Shown here: piece after piece, positions 16,269-22,825 of the stretch
Layout of the letters: each line of letters begins with the position of its first letter
Position numbering within the stretch: the stretch's first letter is position 1
Origin: Streptomyces sp. OR43
GTDB taxonomy: Bacteria > Actinomycetota > Actinomycetes > Streptomycetales > Streptomycetaceae
Direction of reading: 5' to 3'
NCBI RefSeq assembly: GCF_008042275.1
Contig: NZ_RDBK01000043.1
Span: forward strand, 4,458,293 to 4,492,522
Length of the DNA stretch: 34,230 bases
Notes under the pieces: generated by a model
Database searches by the model: none
Told to the model about the DNA's origin: nothing
Seen by the model: only the letters and a program-made list of their open reading frames with translations
Position numbers and translations under genes: made by a program

Positions 16269-17309
16269 TCAGCCGCAGGTGACTCCGGCGTCCTTCCATG
16301 ACGTGTGGTCGACCATGGTGGTGGGGGCGAAGGCCTCGGCCGGGAACTCCTTGCCGTTCTTGAGCTTGTCGTACATGGTCTGGACGGCCAGGGCGCCGAC
16401 GTCCTTGCCGTTGATGAAGAGCGCGGCCTTCATGCCGGTCGGCTTGTCGGACTGCCATTCCTTGCAGGCGAGGTAGGCGCCGAGCCCGACACCGATGACG
16501 TGGTCGGGGCCGATGCCCGCGTTGGCGAGCGCGGTGACGCCGCCCATGACGTTCTCGTCGTTGCAGCCCCAGACCACCCAGTTCCTGACGCCGGAGTTGG
16601 CGGTGATCGTCGCGGCGATCTTGTCCTGGGCGCCGGTGGGTGTGTTGTCGGTGGGGACGTCGATGTTCTTCACACCGGGAACGGCCGCCCGGAACGCCTT
16701 CTCGGCACCGGCGACCCGGTCGCCGCAGACGGTGACGTCCTGCTTCCACGCCGAGATGACCCGCGTCTCGGAGGCCTTCCATCCGGCCTTCACGTACTCC
16801 TCGGCGGCGCGCTTCCCGACCTCCTCGCCCATCTGGGAGCCGCTGAACCCGATCCGCGGCACGAGGTCACCCTTGCCGCAGGCGGCAGGGTCGGGGCCCG
16901 TGGCGCAGATCTGGTCGTCGGACGTCAGGAGGGCGACCCCGCCGTCCTTCGCGGTCTGTACGACCTGCGGGCCGACGGCCGGGTCGGGAACGACGATGAC
17001 GACGCCGCTCGTCTTCTGCGCGATCGCCGACTGCACTTCACTGACGGTCTTGTTGGCGTCGTTGCCGAGGTTGACCACCTTGAGGCCGATGCCCAGCTCC
17101 TTCGCCTTCTCCTTCGCGCCGGCGGCCTCGCCGATGAAGTACTCCTGGTCGCCCTGCTTCTGCAGGTACGTGATCGAGAGGGCGCCGCCGGCCTTGGCCG
17201 CCGGACCGTCGGACGTGGCCTCCTTGCCCGAGGAACACGCGGTGCTCAGGCCGAGGGTCAGCAGCAGACCGGTGGCGGCGGCCGCGCGGCTGGGGGTGGA
17301 ACGGAACAT
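16269..17309 (-). CDS. AraF-like sugar-binding lipoprotein of a CUT2 importer (probable L-arabinose)
   Basis: A 346-residue substrate-binding lipoprotein: signal peptide with lipobox LSTAC (Cys25), then a periplasmic-binding-protein fold. Several stretches resemble E. coli AraF from memory: 'VVIVVPDPAVGPQVVQTAKD...DDQI' against AraF 'FVICTPDPKLGSAIV...DDQF', 'GWKASETRVISAWKQD' against 'GWDVKESAVMAITAN', and 'WVVWGCNDENVMGGVTALANAGIGPDHVIGVGLG' against 'WLIVGMNDSTVLGGVRA...ADIIGIGING'. That points to arabinose rather than ribose or xylose. It is the first gene of the operon and lies next to an arabinogalactan locus, which would release arabinose. The ATG at 17309 follows TAGGAG. The specificity is inference; galactose is the next possibility. 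Confidence 0.8.
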   Translation of the reverse strand: MFRSTPSRAAAATGLLLTLGLSTACSSGKEATSDGPAAKAGGALSITYLQKQGDQEYFIGEAAGAKEKAKELGIGLKVVNLGNDANKTVSEVQSAIAQKTSGVVIVVPDPAVGPQVVQTAKDGGVALLTSDDQICATGPDPAACGKGDLVPRIGFSGSQMGEEVGKRAAEEYVKAGWKASETRVISAWKQDVTVCGDRVAGAEKAFRAAVPGVKNIDVPTDNTPTGAQDKIAATITANSGVRNWVVWGCNDENVMGGVTALANAGIGPDHVIGVGLGAYLACKEWQSDKPTGMKAALFINGKDVGALAVQTMYDKLKNGKEFPAEAFAPTTMVDHTSWKDAGVTCG

Positions 17310-17437
17310 CGGGGGCTCCTAGGTGCTGACAGCGGCCTGCCGCCCGGCAGGCGCGCGGAGATCGGTACGGGAGGAGAGAAGGAAGACGCTGCGAGGGCTG
17401 GGAGAGCGCCTCGTCGGAGGAACCTGGATCCTGAGAA

Positions 17438-17457
17438 TCAAACAGGTTCAAACGTTT
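17438..17457 (-). promoter_or_regulatory. Candidate operator at the araF-like promoter
   Basis: An 8-base palindrome AAACGTTT (17450-17457) with the CG centre usual for LacI-family sites, plus a direct repeat TCAAAC at 17438 and 17448 (10-base period, one helical turn). It covers the predicted transcription start. It does not match the ATGTTTACGTAAACAT operators elsewhere in the locus. Confidence 0.4.
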
Positions 17458-17463
17458 AGCTAC

Positions 17464-17492
17464 ATAACACAACGCATGGATCGGGACGTCAA
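17464..17492 (-). promoter_or_regulatory. Predicted sigma-HrdB-type promoter of the AraF-type operon
   Basis: On the minus strand TTGACG (17492-17487), a 17-base spacer, then TGTTAT (17469-17464). Transcription would begin near 17456, inside the palindrome, and leave a leader of about 147 bases before the ATG. Confidence 0.5.
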
Positions 17493-17550
17493 GAGGTGTG
17501 ACGCGACGAGATGAGTCCGTTACCGCGACCGTCAATATCCAGCAATGGGC

Positions 17551-17615
17551 AATAAAAAGCCCCCAGTTCGCCTGGCCTGCCAACGACTTCGCGGGCGTGC
17601 CAGGTGAACCGGGGG
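17551..17615 (-). terminator. Rho-independent terminator with U-run after the CUT1 operon
   Basis: 17560-17576 pairs with 17599-17615 (17 bp with one wobble and one mismatch in the minus-strand RNA), and the minus strand continues directly into CTTTTTATT. It starts 34 bases after the binding-protein stop. A canonical U-run terminator is unusual enough in this GC range to make the operon end clear. Confidence 0.85.
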
Positions 17616-17649
17616 TGCGACAATTTCGAACAGGGATGGGTGCGGTGAG

Positions 17650-18987
17650 CTAGTCGTTGACGCTGAACCCCTGGTCCTTGCCGTACTTGACGCTCGCGTC
17701 CTGCCAGGCCTTCAGGCCGTCGGTGAGGTTGGTGGAGGAGACGTATGCCTTGCCCACCGTGTCGTTGAAGACCGAGTTCGCGTACACCTGGAAGGGCAGG
17801 TAGGACCAGTCGGTGCTGACATTGCGGGCCGACTCGGCGAACACCTGGTTGGCCTTCTGCCCGCCGAAGTACGGGAACGGGGTGTCGAGGAACTTCTCGG
17901 ACTCCAGATCGGCCCGGGTGGCTGGGAAGGCGCCCTCCGCGACGCGGGTGGTGGCACCGACGCCGGTGGTCGCGAACTCCGTGAAGGCATAGGCCAGTTC
18001 CTTGTTCTTGGCGGCCTTCGGTACGGCCAGCGAGCTGCCGCCGTTCTCCGCACTCGCCTTGTCGCCCTTCGTCCACTGCGGCAGCGGGGCGACGCGCCAG
18101 TCGCCCGATGCGGCCGCGACTCCGGAGGTGAGGTTGGCCGGCATCCAGGCACCGATGGACAGGGTGGCCAGGGATCCGTCGGCCAGGCCCTTGTACCAGG
18201 CGTCGCTCCAGGAGCTGATGGGTGCGACCAGCTTCTCGTCGAGGAGCTTCTGCCAGGTGGCGGTGTACTTCTTGGTGCCCGCGTCGCCGAAGTCGACGGT
18301 GACGTCGGTGCCGTCGGTCTTGTACGGGCGGCCGCCGGCCTGCCAGATGAGGCTCGTCGTGGCTCCGGCGTCACCGGTGTCGTTGGTGATGAAGATCTTG
18401 GGGTCGGCCTTGTGCAGGGTGCGGGCCGCCTCCACGTACGCGTCCCATGTCGTCGGCACTTCGATGTGGTGCTTGTCGAAGACCTTCTTGTTGTAGAAGA
18501 AGGCCATGGGGCCGGAGTCCATGGGCAGGGCGTAGACCGCCTTGTCCTGGGTGACCGCGTTCCATGGTCCGGGTGTGAACGTCTCGCCGAACTTCTGGGC
18601 GCCGTAGGGCGACAGGTCCTCGACGGACTTGGCGATGGCGAACTGCCCGAGGGCGTAGTACTCCACCTGCGCGACATCGGGGGCGCCGGATCCGGCCGCT
18701 ATAGCGTTCTGCAGGGCGGTGTACTGCTTGTCGCCGGTGCCCGCGTTGACGAGCTCGACGTCGACGTTCGGGTACTTCTTCTCGAAGTCCTCCGCCACCT
18801 TCTTGAGCGTGGGTTCCCAGGCCCACACCGTGACCTTGCCGCCCTTCTCCAAGGCGGACTTGACGTCCTTCGGGGTTTTGCCCCCGTCGCCGTCCTCGGC
18901 GTCGGAGCCGCAGGCCGTGGCGGTCAGCGCGAGTGCGGAGGCCACGGCGAGCGCGCCGAGCAGTCTGCGGGTGGTGTGCGTTCTCAT
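17650..18987 (-). CDS. CUT1 ABC transporter solute-binding lipoprotein (family 1), probable galacto-oligosaccharide
   Basis: A 445-residue extracellular solute-binding protein of the MalE/family 1 type. The signal peptide ends in a lipobox (TATAC, Cys26). Typical features are 'GGKVTVWAWEPTLKKVAEDFEKKYPNVDVELVNAG', 'YTALQNAIAAGSGAPDVAQVEYYALGQF', 'YALPMDSGPMAFFYNKKVFDKHHIEVPTTWDAYVEAARTLHKAD' and 'GGSSLAVPKAAKNKELAYAF'. It is the last gene of the operon, after both permeases, where such proteins usually come first. A tandem 9-base repeat lies just upstream. The transporter has no ATPase gene here; Streptomyces CUT1 systems commonly share the ATPase MsiK. Ligand inferred from the galactanase neighbours. 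Confidence 0.88.
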   Translation of the reverse strand: MRTHTTRRLLGALAVASALALTATACGSDAEDGDGGKTPKDVKSALEKGGKVTVWAWEPTLKKVAEDFEKKYPNVDVELVNAGTGDKQYTALQNAIAAGSGAPDVAQVEYYALGQFAIAKSVEDLSPYGAQKFGETFTPGPWNAVTQDKAVYALPMDSGPMAFFYNKKVFDKHHIEVPTTWDAYVEAARTLHKADPKIFITNDTGDAGATTSLIWQAGGRPYKTDGTDVTVDFGDAGTKKYTATWQKLLDEKLVAPISSWSDAWYKGLADGSLATLSIGAWMPANLTSGVAAASGDWRVAPLPQWTKGDKASAENGGSSLAVPKAAKNKELAYAFTEFATTGVGATTRVAEGAFPATRADLESEKFLDTPFPYFGGQKANQVFAESARNVSTDWSYLPFQVYANSVFNDTVGKAYVSSTNLTDGLKAWQDASVKYGKDQGFSVND

Positions 18988-19011
18988 GGCTGTGCTCCTG
19001 GTCGGTGATGC

Positions 19012-19056
19012 GGGAGGAGTGGGAGGAGTGGGAGGAGAGGGCGGAGAAGGCGGAGA
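19012..19056. repeat. Five imperfect tandem copies of a 9-base purine repeat
   Basis: GGGAGGAGT (19012), GGGAGGAGT (19021), GGGAGGAGA (19030), GGGCGGAGA (19039) and AGGCGGAGA (19048) follow one another without gaps, in the 79-base space between the second permease gene and the binding-protein gene. In the minus-strand transcript it is a long pyrimidine tract (CUCCUCCCA type) that ends 24 bases before the binding-protein ATG and just before its Shine-Dalgarno site. Its role is unknown; slippage-prone copy number is possible. Confidence 0.85.
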
Positions 19057-19066
19057 GGGGGGCGGT

Positions 19067-20032
19067 CTATTCCTTGACGCTGCCCGCGGCGAGGCCGGAC
19101 TGCCAGAACCGCTGGAGCAGCAGGAAGATCACCACGATCGGCACGATCGTCAGCAGGGAGCCGGTGATGATGAGGTCGAAGACGGCCTCGCCACCGGCGG
19201 TCTGGGCCTGCGCGTTCCAGGCGCTGAGACCGAGGGTCAGCGGGTACCAGTCGGGATCCTTGATCATGATCAGCGGCAGGAAGTAGTTGTTCCAGGTCGC
19301 GACCATCGAGAACAGCAGAACGGTGACGGTGCCCGGCATCAGCAGCGGCAGCGCGATCGTGAAGAAGGTGCGCAGTTCCCCGGAGCCGTCCACGCGGGCC
19401 GCTTCCAGGAGTTCGGTGGGAATGGCCTCGGCGGCGAACACCCACATCAGGTAGAGGCCGAACGGCGAGATCAGGGACGGGATGATGACGGCCCACGGGG
19501 TGTTGGTGAGGCCCATCTTGCTGAACATCAGGAAGGTGGGGACGGCCAGCGCGGTGCCGGGGACCGCCACGGCCCCAAGGACGACGGCGAAGACCGCCTT
19601 GCGGCCGGGGAAGTTGAACTTGGCGAGCGCGTATCCGCCGAGAACGGCCAGGACGGTGGCTCCGCCGGCGCCCGCGGCGACGTAGAGGAGCGTATTGAGC
19701 AACCAGCGTACGAAGACCCCGTCGTCGTACGTGAGGGTGCGGGTGAGGTTGTCCCAGAGGTTGAAGTCGTCGGCGAACCAGAGGCCGAAGGAGTCGAGCA
19801 GTCCCTTCTGGTTCTTCGTGGAGTTGATGACGAGCCAGGCGAGCGGGAGCAGGGTGTAGACCAGGGCCAGACCGGTGACGAGCGTCAGCGGGAGGCTGGG
19901 CCGGGGGTTGAGCGGGGTGTGCGGGAGCCGCTTCCTGCGTCTCGGCGTGGTGGGCGCGGACGTGGTCGACGGAGCGCCGCCGGCGGGCTCGGCGGCTTCG
20001 GCCGCCGCCTCTGTGGTGAGGGGGGTGGTCAT
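19067..20032 (-). CDS. CUT1 ABC transporter permease, MalG type
   Basis: A 321-residue inner-membrane permease. After a long polar Ala/Pro/Thr-rich N-terminus of about 45 residues come six hydrophobic segments, beginning with 'LPLTLVTGLALVYTLLPLAWLVINS'. The EAA loop that contacts the ATPase is 'LLEAARVDGSGELRTFFTIALPLLMPG', the standard MalG-type motif, and 'SFGLWFADDFNLWDNLTRTL' precedes the core domain. The C-terminus 'LLQRFWQSGLAAGSVKE' is the usual MalG ending ('QR....GL..GAVK'). The ATG lies 4 bases after the stop of the first permease. It should form a heterodimer with that protein and use a shared ATPase, probably MsiK. Confidence 0.92.
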   Translation of the reverse strand: MTTPLTTEAAAEAAEPAGGAPSTTSAPTTPRRRKRLPHTPLNPRPSLPLTLVTGLALVYTLLPLAWLVINSTKNQKGLLDSFGLWFADDFNLWDNLTRTLTYDDGVFVRWLLNTLLYVAAGAGGATVLAVLGGYALAKFNFPGRKAVFAVVLGAVAVPGTALAVPTFLMFSKMGLTNTPWAVIIPSLISPFGLYLMWVFAAEAIPTELLEAARVDGSGELRTFFTIALPLLMPGTVTVLLFSMVATWNNYFLPLIMIKDPDWYPLTLGLSAWNAQAQTAGGEAVFDLIITGSLLTIVPIVVIFLLLQRFWQSGLAAGSVKE

Positions 20033-20036
20033 CGGC

Positions 20037-20963
20037 TCAGCCCTTCCGCATGCCGCGCAGCTGGACCGCGTAGGCGATGATCGCGGTGATCACGCCCATC
20101 ACGATGGCCACGGTCGCCGCGTAGTTGTGCTGCTGGCCCGCGAAGGACAGCGAGTACGTGTAGAGGTTGGGGGTGAAATCGCTGGTGATGGCGTTGGGGG
20201 CGAGCTTCTGGAGGATGCTCGGCTCGTTGAACAGCTGGAAGCTGCCGATGATCGAGAAGATCGTGGCGATGACGAGGGCGCTGCGGATCGCCGGCAGTTT
20301 CACCGACGCCACGATGCGCCACTCGCCCGCCCCGTCGATCGCGGCGGCCTCGTAGAGCGAGCGCGGCACGACCTTGAGCGCGGAGTAGAAGATCAGCATG
20401 TTGTAGCCGACGAACTCCCAGGTCACGATGTTGCCGATGGCGGCCAGGACCAGGGAGGGGGAGAGCGGGTCGGGCAGGGTCACGCCGAGGGTCTCGTTGA
20501 TGTTGCCGACGAGGCCGAACCGGGTGCCGTAGATGAAGCCCCAGATCAGGCTGGCCACGACGGCGGGCACCGCGTACGGGAGGAAGACCGAGACGCGGAA
20601 GAAGGCCGTGCCGTACAGCCGGCCGCTGTCGATCGCCAGGGCGATGAGCAACGCGATGCCGAGCATGATCGGCACCTGGACCAGGAGGAAGAGGCCCACC
20701 CGGGCCAGGCCCTCCCAGAACCGCGGGTCCGAGAGCGCCTCGCTGTAGTTGTCGAGGCCGACGAAGGACGTGCCCCCGATCAGCCGGTCCCGGAAGACGC
20801 TGAGGTACAGGGCGTATCCGATCGGGGCAAGGAACACGAGCCCGAAGACCGCGACGAACGGACCGACGAATCCCCAGCCGACGAAGGCCTCCTTCCGGCG
20901 ACGGATAAGGGTTCGTCGGCGCGGCGGCGGGACCGCCTGCGCAGAGGTCGACAGGAGCGTCAT
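20037..20963 (-). CDS. CUT1 ABC transporter permease, MalF type
   Basis: A 308-residue permease, first gene of the CUT1 operon. Six hydrophobic segments are seen, the first at 'GWGFVGPFVAVFGLVFLAPIGYALYLSVF', followed by 'FVGLDNYSEALSDPRFWEGL', the usual family 1 permease N-terminal pattern. The EAA loop is 'LYEAAAIDGAGEWRIVASVKLPAIRS'. A short basic N-terminal tail (PPPRRRTLIRRRK) would stay in the cytoplasm. The ATG at 20963 follows AAGGAAG. A LacI-type palindrome lies about 100 bases upstream, so the operon is probably repressed by the LacI-family protein encoded next to it. Confidence 0.92.
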   Translation of the reverse strand: MTLLSTSAQAVPPPRRRTLIRRRKEAFVGWGFVGPFVAVFGLVFLAPIGYALYLSVFRDRLIGGTSFVGLDNYSEALSDPRFWEGLARVGLFLLVQVPIMLGIALLIALAIDSGRLYGTAFFRVSVFLPYAVPAVVASLIWGFIYGTRFGLVGNINETLGVTLPDPLSPSLVLAAIGNIVTWEFVGYNMLIFYSALKVVPRSLYEAAAIDGAGEWRIVASVKLPAIRSALVIATIFSIIGSFQLFNEPSILQKLAPNAITSDFTPNLYTYSLSFAGQQHNYAATVAIVMGVITAIIAYAVQLRGMRKG

Positions 20964-21059
20964 GGTGCTTCCTTGCGTCGGTGACCGACTGGTCGGGAAC
21001 GGGTCGGAGGGAGTGGGGGCCTTGAACGCAAGGCCGGGAAGGGGTCGCTCCGATGCTTG

Positions 21060-21075
21060 ATGTTTACGTAATCAT
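21060..21075 (-). promoter_or_regulatory. LacI-type operator A, upstream of the CUT1 operon
   Basis: ATGTTTACGTAATCAT: one base off the perfect palindrome ATGTTTACGTAAACAT, and the symmetry extends to 18 bases (21059-21076) with only one mismatched pair. It lies 97-112 bases before the MalF-type start and just downstream of the predicted promoter. Confidence 0.75.
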
Positions 21076-21087
21076 CGGTGTGCCCCG

Positions 21088-21117
21088 ATGGTTGCATCAC
21101 CGCCAGATGGGCGTCAA
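21088..21117 (-). promoter_or_regulatory. Predicted promoter of the CUT1 operon
   Basis: Minus strand: TTGACG (21117-21112), 18-base spacer, AACCAT (21093-21088). The -10 is poor, but operator A would then sit just after the transcription start, as expected for a repressor. Confidence 0.3.
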
Positions 21118-21475
21118 GCACGAGGAAGCAGCGATCAAACGCGATTTGGGGAAGAAGGCCGCGAGTTGCGCGCCCCGAGCACCGGCCGGGCAAGGCGGAC
21201 CAGGTGGGCCCGTGAGGTGCCGCGGGGCACTACGGGACGGCCCGCGGGCGTGGAGGTCCCGGCCGCCGCGGGTGTCATGGCTGGTGGGAGGGGAGCGGCG
21301 CGGGGTGCGCCGGTCGGCCGGCCGCGTTCTCGGCGAGGAGCCGGTGGGTGCCGAAGCGAACGGCTCCCGGCCGGGCGGTACGCCGAATCGGGCCCGTCTC
21401 CCGGCCTGTGGTGGTGTGCCGAAGCGGCCGGCCTCCCCGCCTGTGGTGCTGCGCCGGGAGGCGGGCCGGAACGTG

Positions 21476-22522
21476 TCAGGCGGGCGGCGGTGGTGGTGCG
21501 GTGCTGGCCCGGACCACGAGGGTGGGTTCGACGGCGAGGCGCCGCGGACCGTTGTCGCGCCGTTCTATCTGCTCCAGCAGCAGGGTCACGCAGTGCCGGC
21601 CCACCACGTCGAAGTCCTGGTGGACCGTGGTCAGCGGCGGCTCGAAGAACGGTGCCTCGGGCACGTCGTCGAAGCCTGCCACGCTGATCTCGTCCGGCAC
21701 GGACCGCCCCGCCTCGTGCATCGCCCGCAGGACCCCCAGCGCCATCTGGTCGTTCGCCGCGAAGACGGCCGTGGCTTCCGGCATCTGGGCCAGTGTCCGG
21801 CCGGCCAGGTAGCCCGATTCGGGGGTCCAGTCCCCGTACAGGGTCGGACGTACGGGCGCACCCGCCGCGACGAGTGTCCGTTCCCACGTCTCCGCACGCC
21901 GCCGGGCGGCGAAGGAGTCGCGCGGACCGCTGACGTGGTGCACGGTCCGATGGCCGAGCTCCAGCAGGTGGTTGACCATGCTCCGGGTGCCGCTGGCCTG
22001 GTCGAAGTCCACGTTCGGGTACTGGTGCCCCGTGTCGCCGTCGGCGACCACCACCGGCATGGTGGGTGGCAGGTGCAGCGACGGCGTGTCGAGCATCTGC
22101 GACTCCACCAGCACGATGCCGTCGACGGACTGCAGCATGAGATGACGGAAGGCCTGGCGCACGGCAGCCTCGGTCTGCGCCCGGATGCCCATGAAGTTGA
22201 CGGAGAAACCCGCCTCGCGGGCCGCGTCCGCGATGGCGCCGAGCGTACGGGCGTTGCCATGTGCGCCCACGTCGAAGCTGACGACGCCGATCGCCCCGAA
22301 CTTGCCCGTGACCAGCGCGCGTGCCGCCGCGTTGGGGCGGTAGCCGAGCTCCTGCATCGCGGCCAGAACCCTTGCGCGCGTCGTCTCGTCGACGTTGTCG
22401 TGGTTGTTGGCCACGCGGGAGACCGTCTGTGACGAGACGCCTGCGCGTGCCGCGACCTCCGCCATCGAGGGCCACTTCCGCGGCGGGCGGGAGCGGGGCG
22501 TCCTTGTTGCCTTGTCCGCCAC
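21476..22522 (-). CDS. LacI-family transcriptional repressor of the arabinogalactan locus
   Basis: A 348-residue LacI/GalR regulator. A basic 18-residue tail precedes the helix-turn-helix 'SMAEVAARAGVSSQTVSRVANNHDNVDETTRARVLAAMQELGYRPN' (about 19-64) and the hinge helix 'AAARALVTGK', with the Leu that inserts into the minor groove. The rest is a periplasmic-binding-like ligand domain ('GAIGVVSFDV', 'VDGIVLVESQM', 'YPNVDFDQASGTRSMVNHLLELGHRTVHHVSGP', 'TAVFAANDQMALGVLRAMHEAG', 'ISVAGFDDVPEAPFFEPPLTTVHQDF'). The GTG start at 22522 was chosen for its AAGGAG 9 bases upstream. Palindromes in front of this gene, the GH43 gene, the CUT1 operon and the GH35 gene mark its likely targets, including itself. 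The inducer is probably a galacto-oligosaccharide (inference). Confidence 0.9.
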   Translation of the reverse strand: MADKATRTPRSRPPRKWPSMAEVAARAGVSSQTVSRVANNHDNVDETTRARVLAAMQELGYRPNAAARALVTGKFGAIGVVSFDVGAHGNARTLGAIADAAREAGFSVNFMGIRAQTEAAVRQAFRHLMLQSVDGIVLVESQMLDTPSLHLPPTMPVVVADGDTGHQYPNVDFDQASGTRSMVNHLLELGHRTVHHVSGPRDSFAARRRAETWERTLVAAGAPVRPTLYGDWTPESGYLAGRTLAQMPEATAVFAANDQMALGVLRAMHEAGRSVPDEISVAGFDDVPEAPFFEPPLTTVHQDFDVVGRHCVTLLLEQIERRDNGPRRLAVEPTLVVRASTAPPPPPA

Positions 22523-22582
22523 CTTCGACCGCTCCTTCGCAGAGGACTCTGAGGGCGCGCGCAGGCTGCGGCCCGTGCATGC

Positions 22583-22611
22583 ATGTTGACGCAAACAGGC
22601 CCCCGGGTCAA
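22583..22611 (-). promoter_or_regulatory. Predicted promoter and operator E of the LacI-family gene
   Basis: Minus strand TTGACC (22611-22606), 17-base spacer, CAACAT (22588-22583). Operator E, ATGTTGACGCAAACAG (22583-22598), covers the -10 and much of the spacer, so autorepression is likely. Three of 16 bases differ from the ideal palindrome. Confidence 0.5.
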
Positions 22612-22636
22612 AAGGTGCTCGCTTTGGTCCGACTCC

Positions 22637-22694
22637 TTGACAGGCCTCCGCGGCGCTTCCACACTTCCGGTTAACACCGTGTTTACGAAAACAT
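22637..22694 (+). promoter_or_regulatory. Predicted promoter and operator B of the exo-galactanase gene
   Basis: TTGACA (22637-22642), 17-base spacer, CACACT (22660-22665). Operator B, GTGTTTACGAAAACAT (22679-22694), begins about 7 bases past the expected start point, where a bound repressor would block transcription. Two of 16 bases differ from the ideal palindrome. Confidence 0.5.
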
Positions 22695-22825
22695 TGCGTA
22701 GGTAGCGGTGCTCTGCACGGCCTGAAGGGCCGTCCCCCCACCCCGTCGCTCCGTGCTTCCGCGGCGGCCGTCTGCCGCGCCGACCGCGCGGACAAGTCCG
22801 ACAAGAGACCATGAGGTGTCGCGCC

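Larger units (their letters stand above)
20964..21475. other. 512-base intergenic stretch between the CUT1 operon and the LacI-family gene
   Basis: It holds the CUT1 promoter/operator (about 21060-21117). The rest, 21120-21475, is GC-rich with no convincing gene on either strand. A 21-base imperfect direct repeat occurs at 21401-21421 and 21436-21456 (18 of 21 bases alike, period 35). GCCTCCC (21431-21437) can pair with GGGAGGC (21456-21462), a possible weak terminator for the LacI-family gene. A plus-strand open frame across it lacks any recognisable protein and continues antisense into the repressor gene. Confidence 0.5.

Noticed and set aside
19012..19056. Tandem repeats as a CRISPR array or origin iterons
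   Set aside because: Units are 9 bases without spacers, lie inside an operon and are purine-only; neither interpretation fits.
21136..21147. CAAACGCGATTTG-like palindrome upstream of the CUT1 promoter as a further operator
   Set aside because: It does not match the ATGTTTACGTAAACAT pattern and lies upstream of the predicted -35; short palindromes of this quality arise by chance.
21088..21687. Plus-strand open frame across the CUT1-LacI intergenic stretch
   Set aside because: No recognisable protein, no ribosome site, overlaps operator-flanking sequence and continues antisense into the repressor gene.
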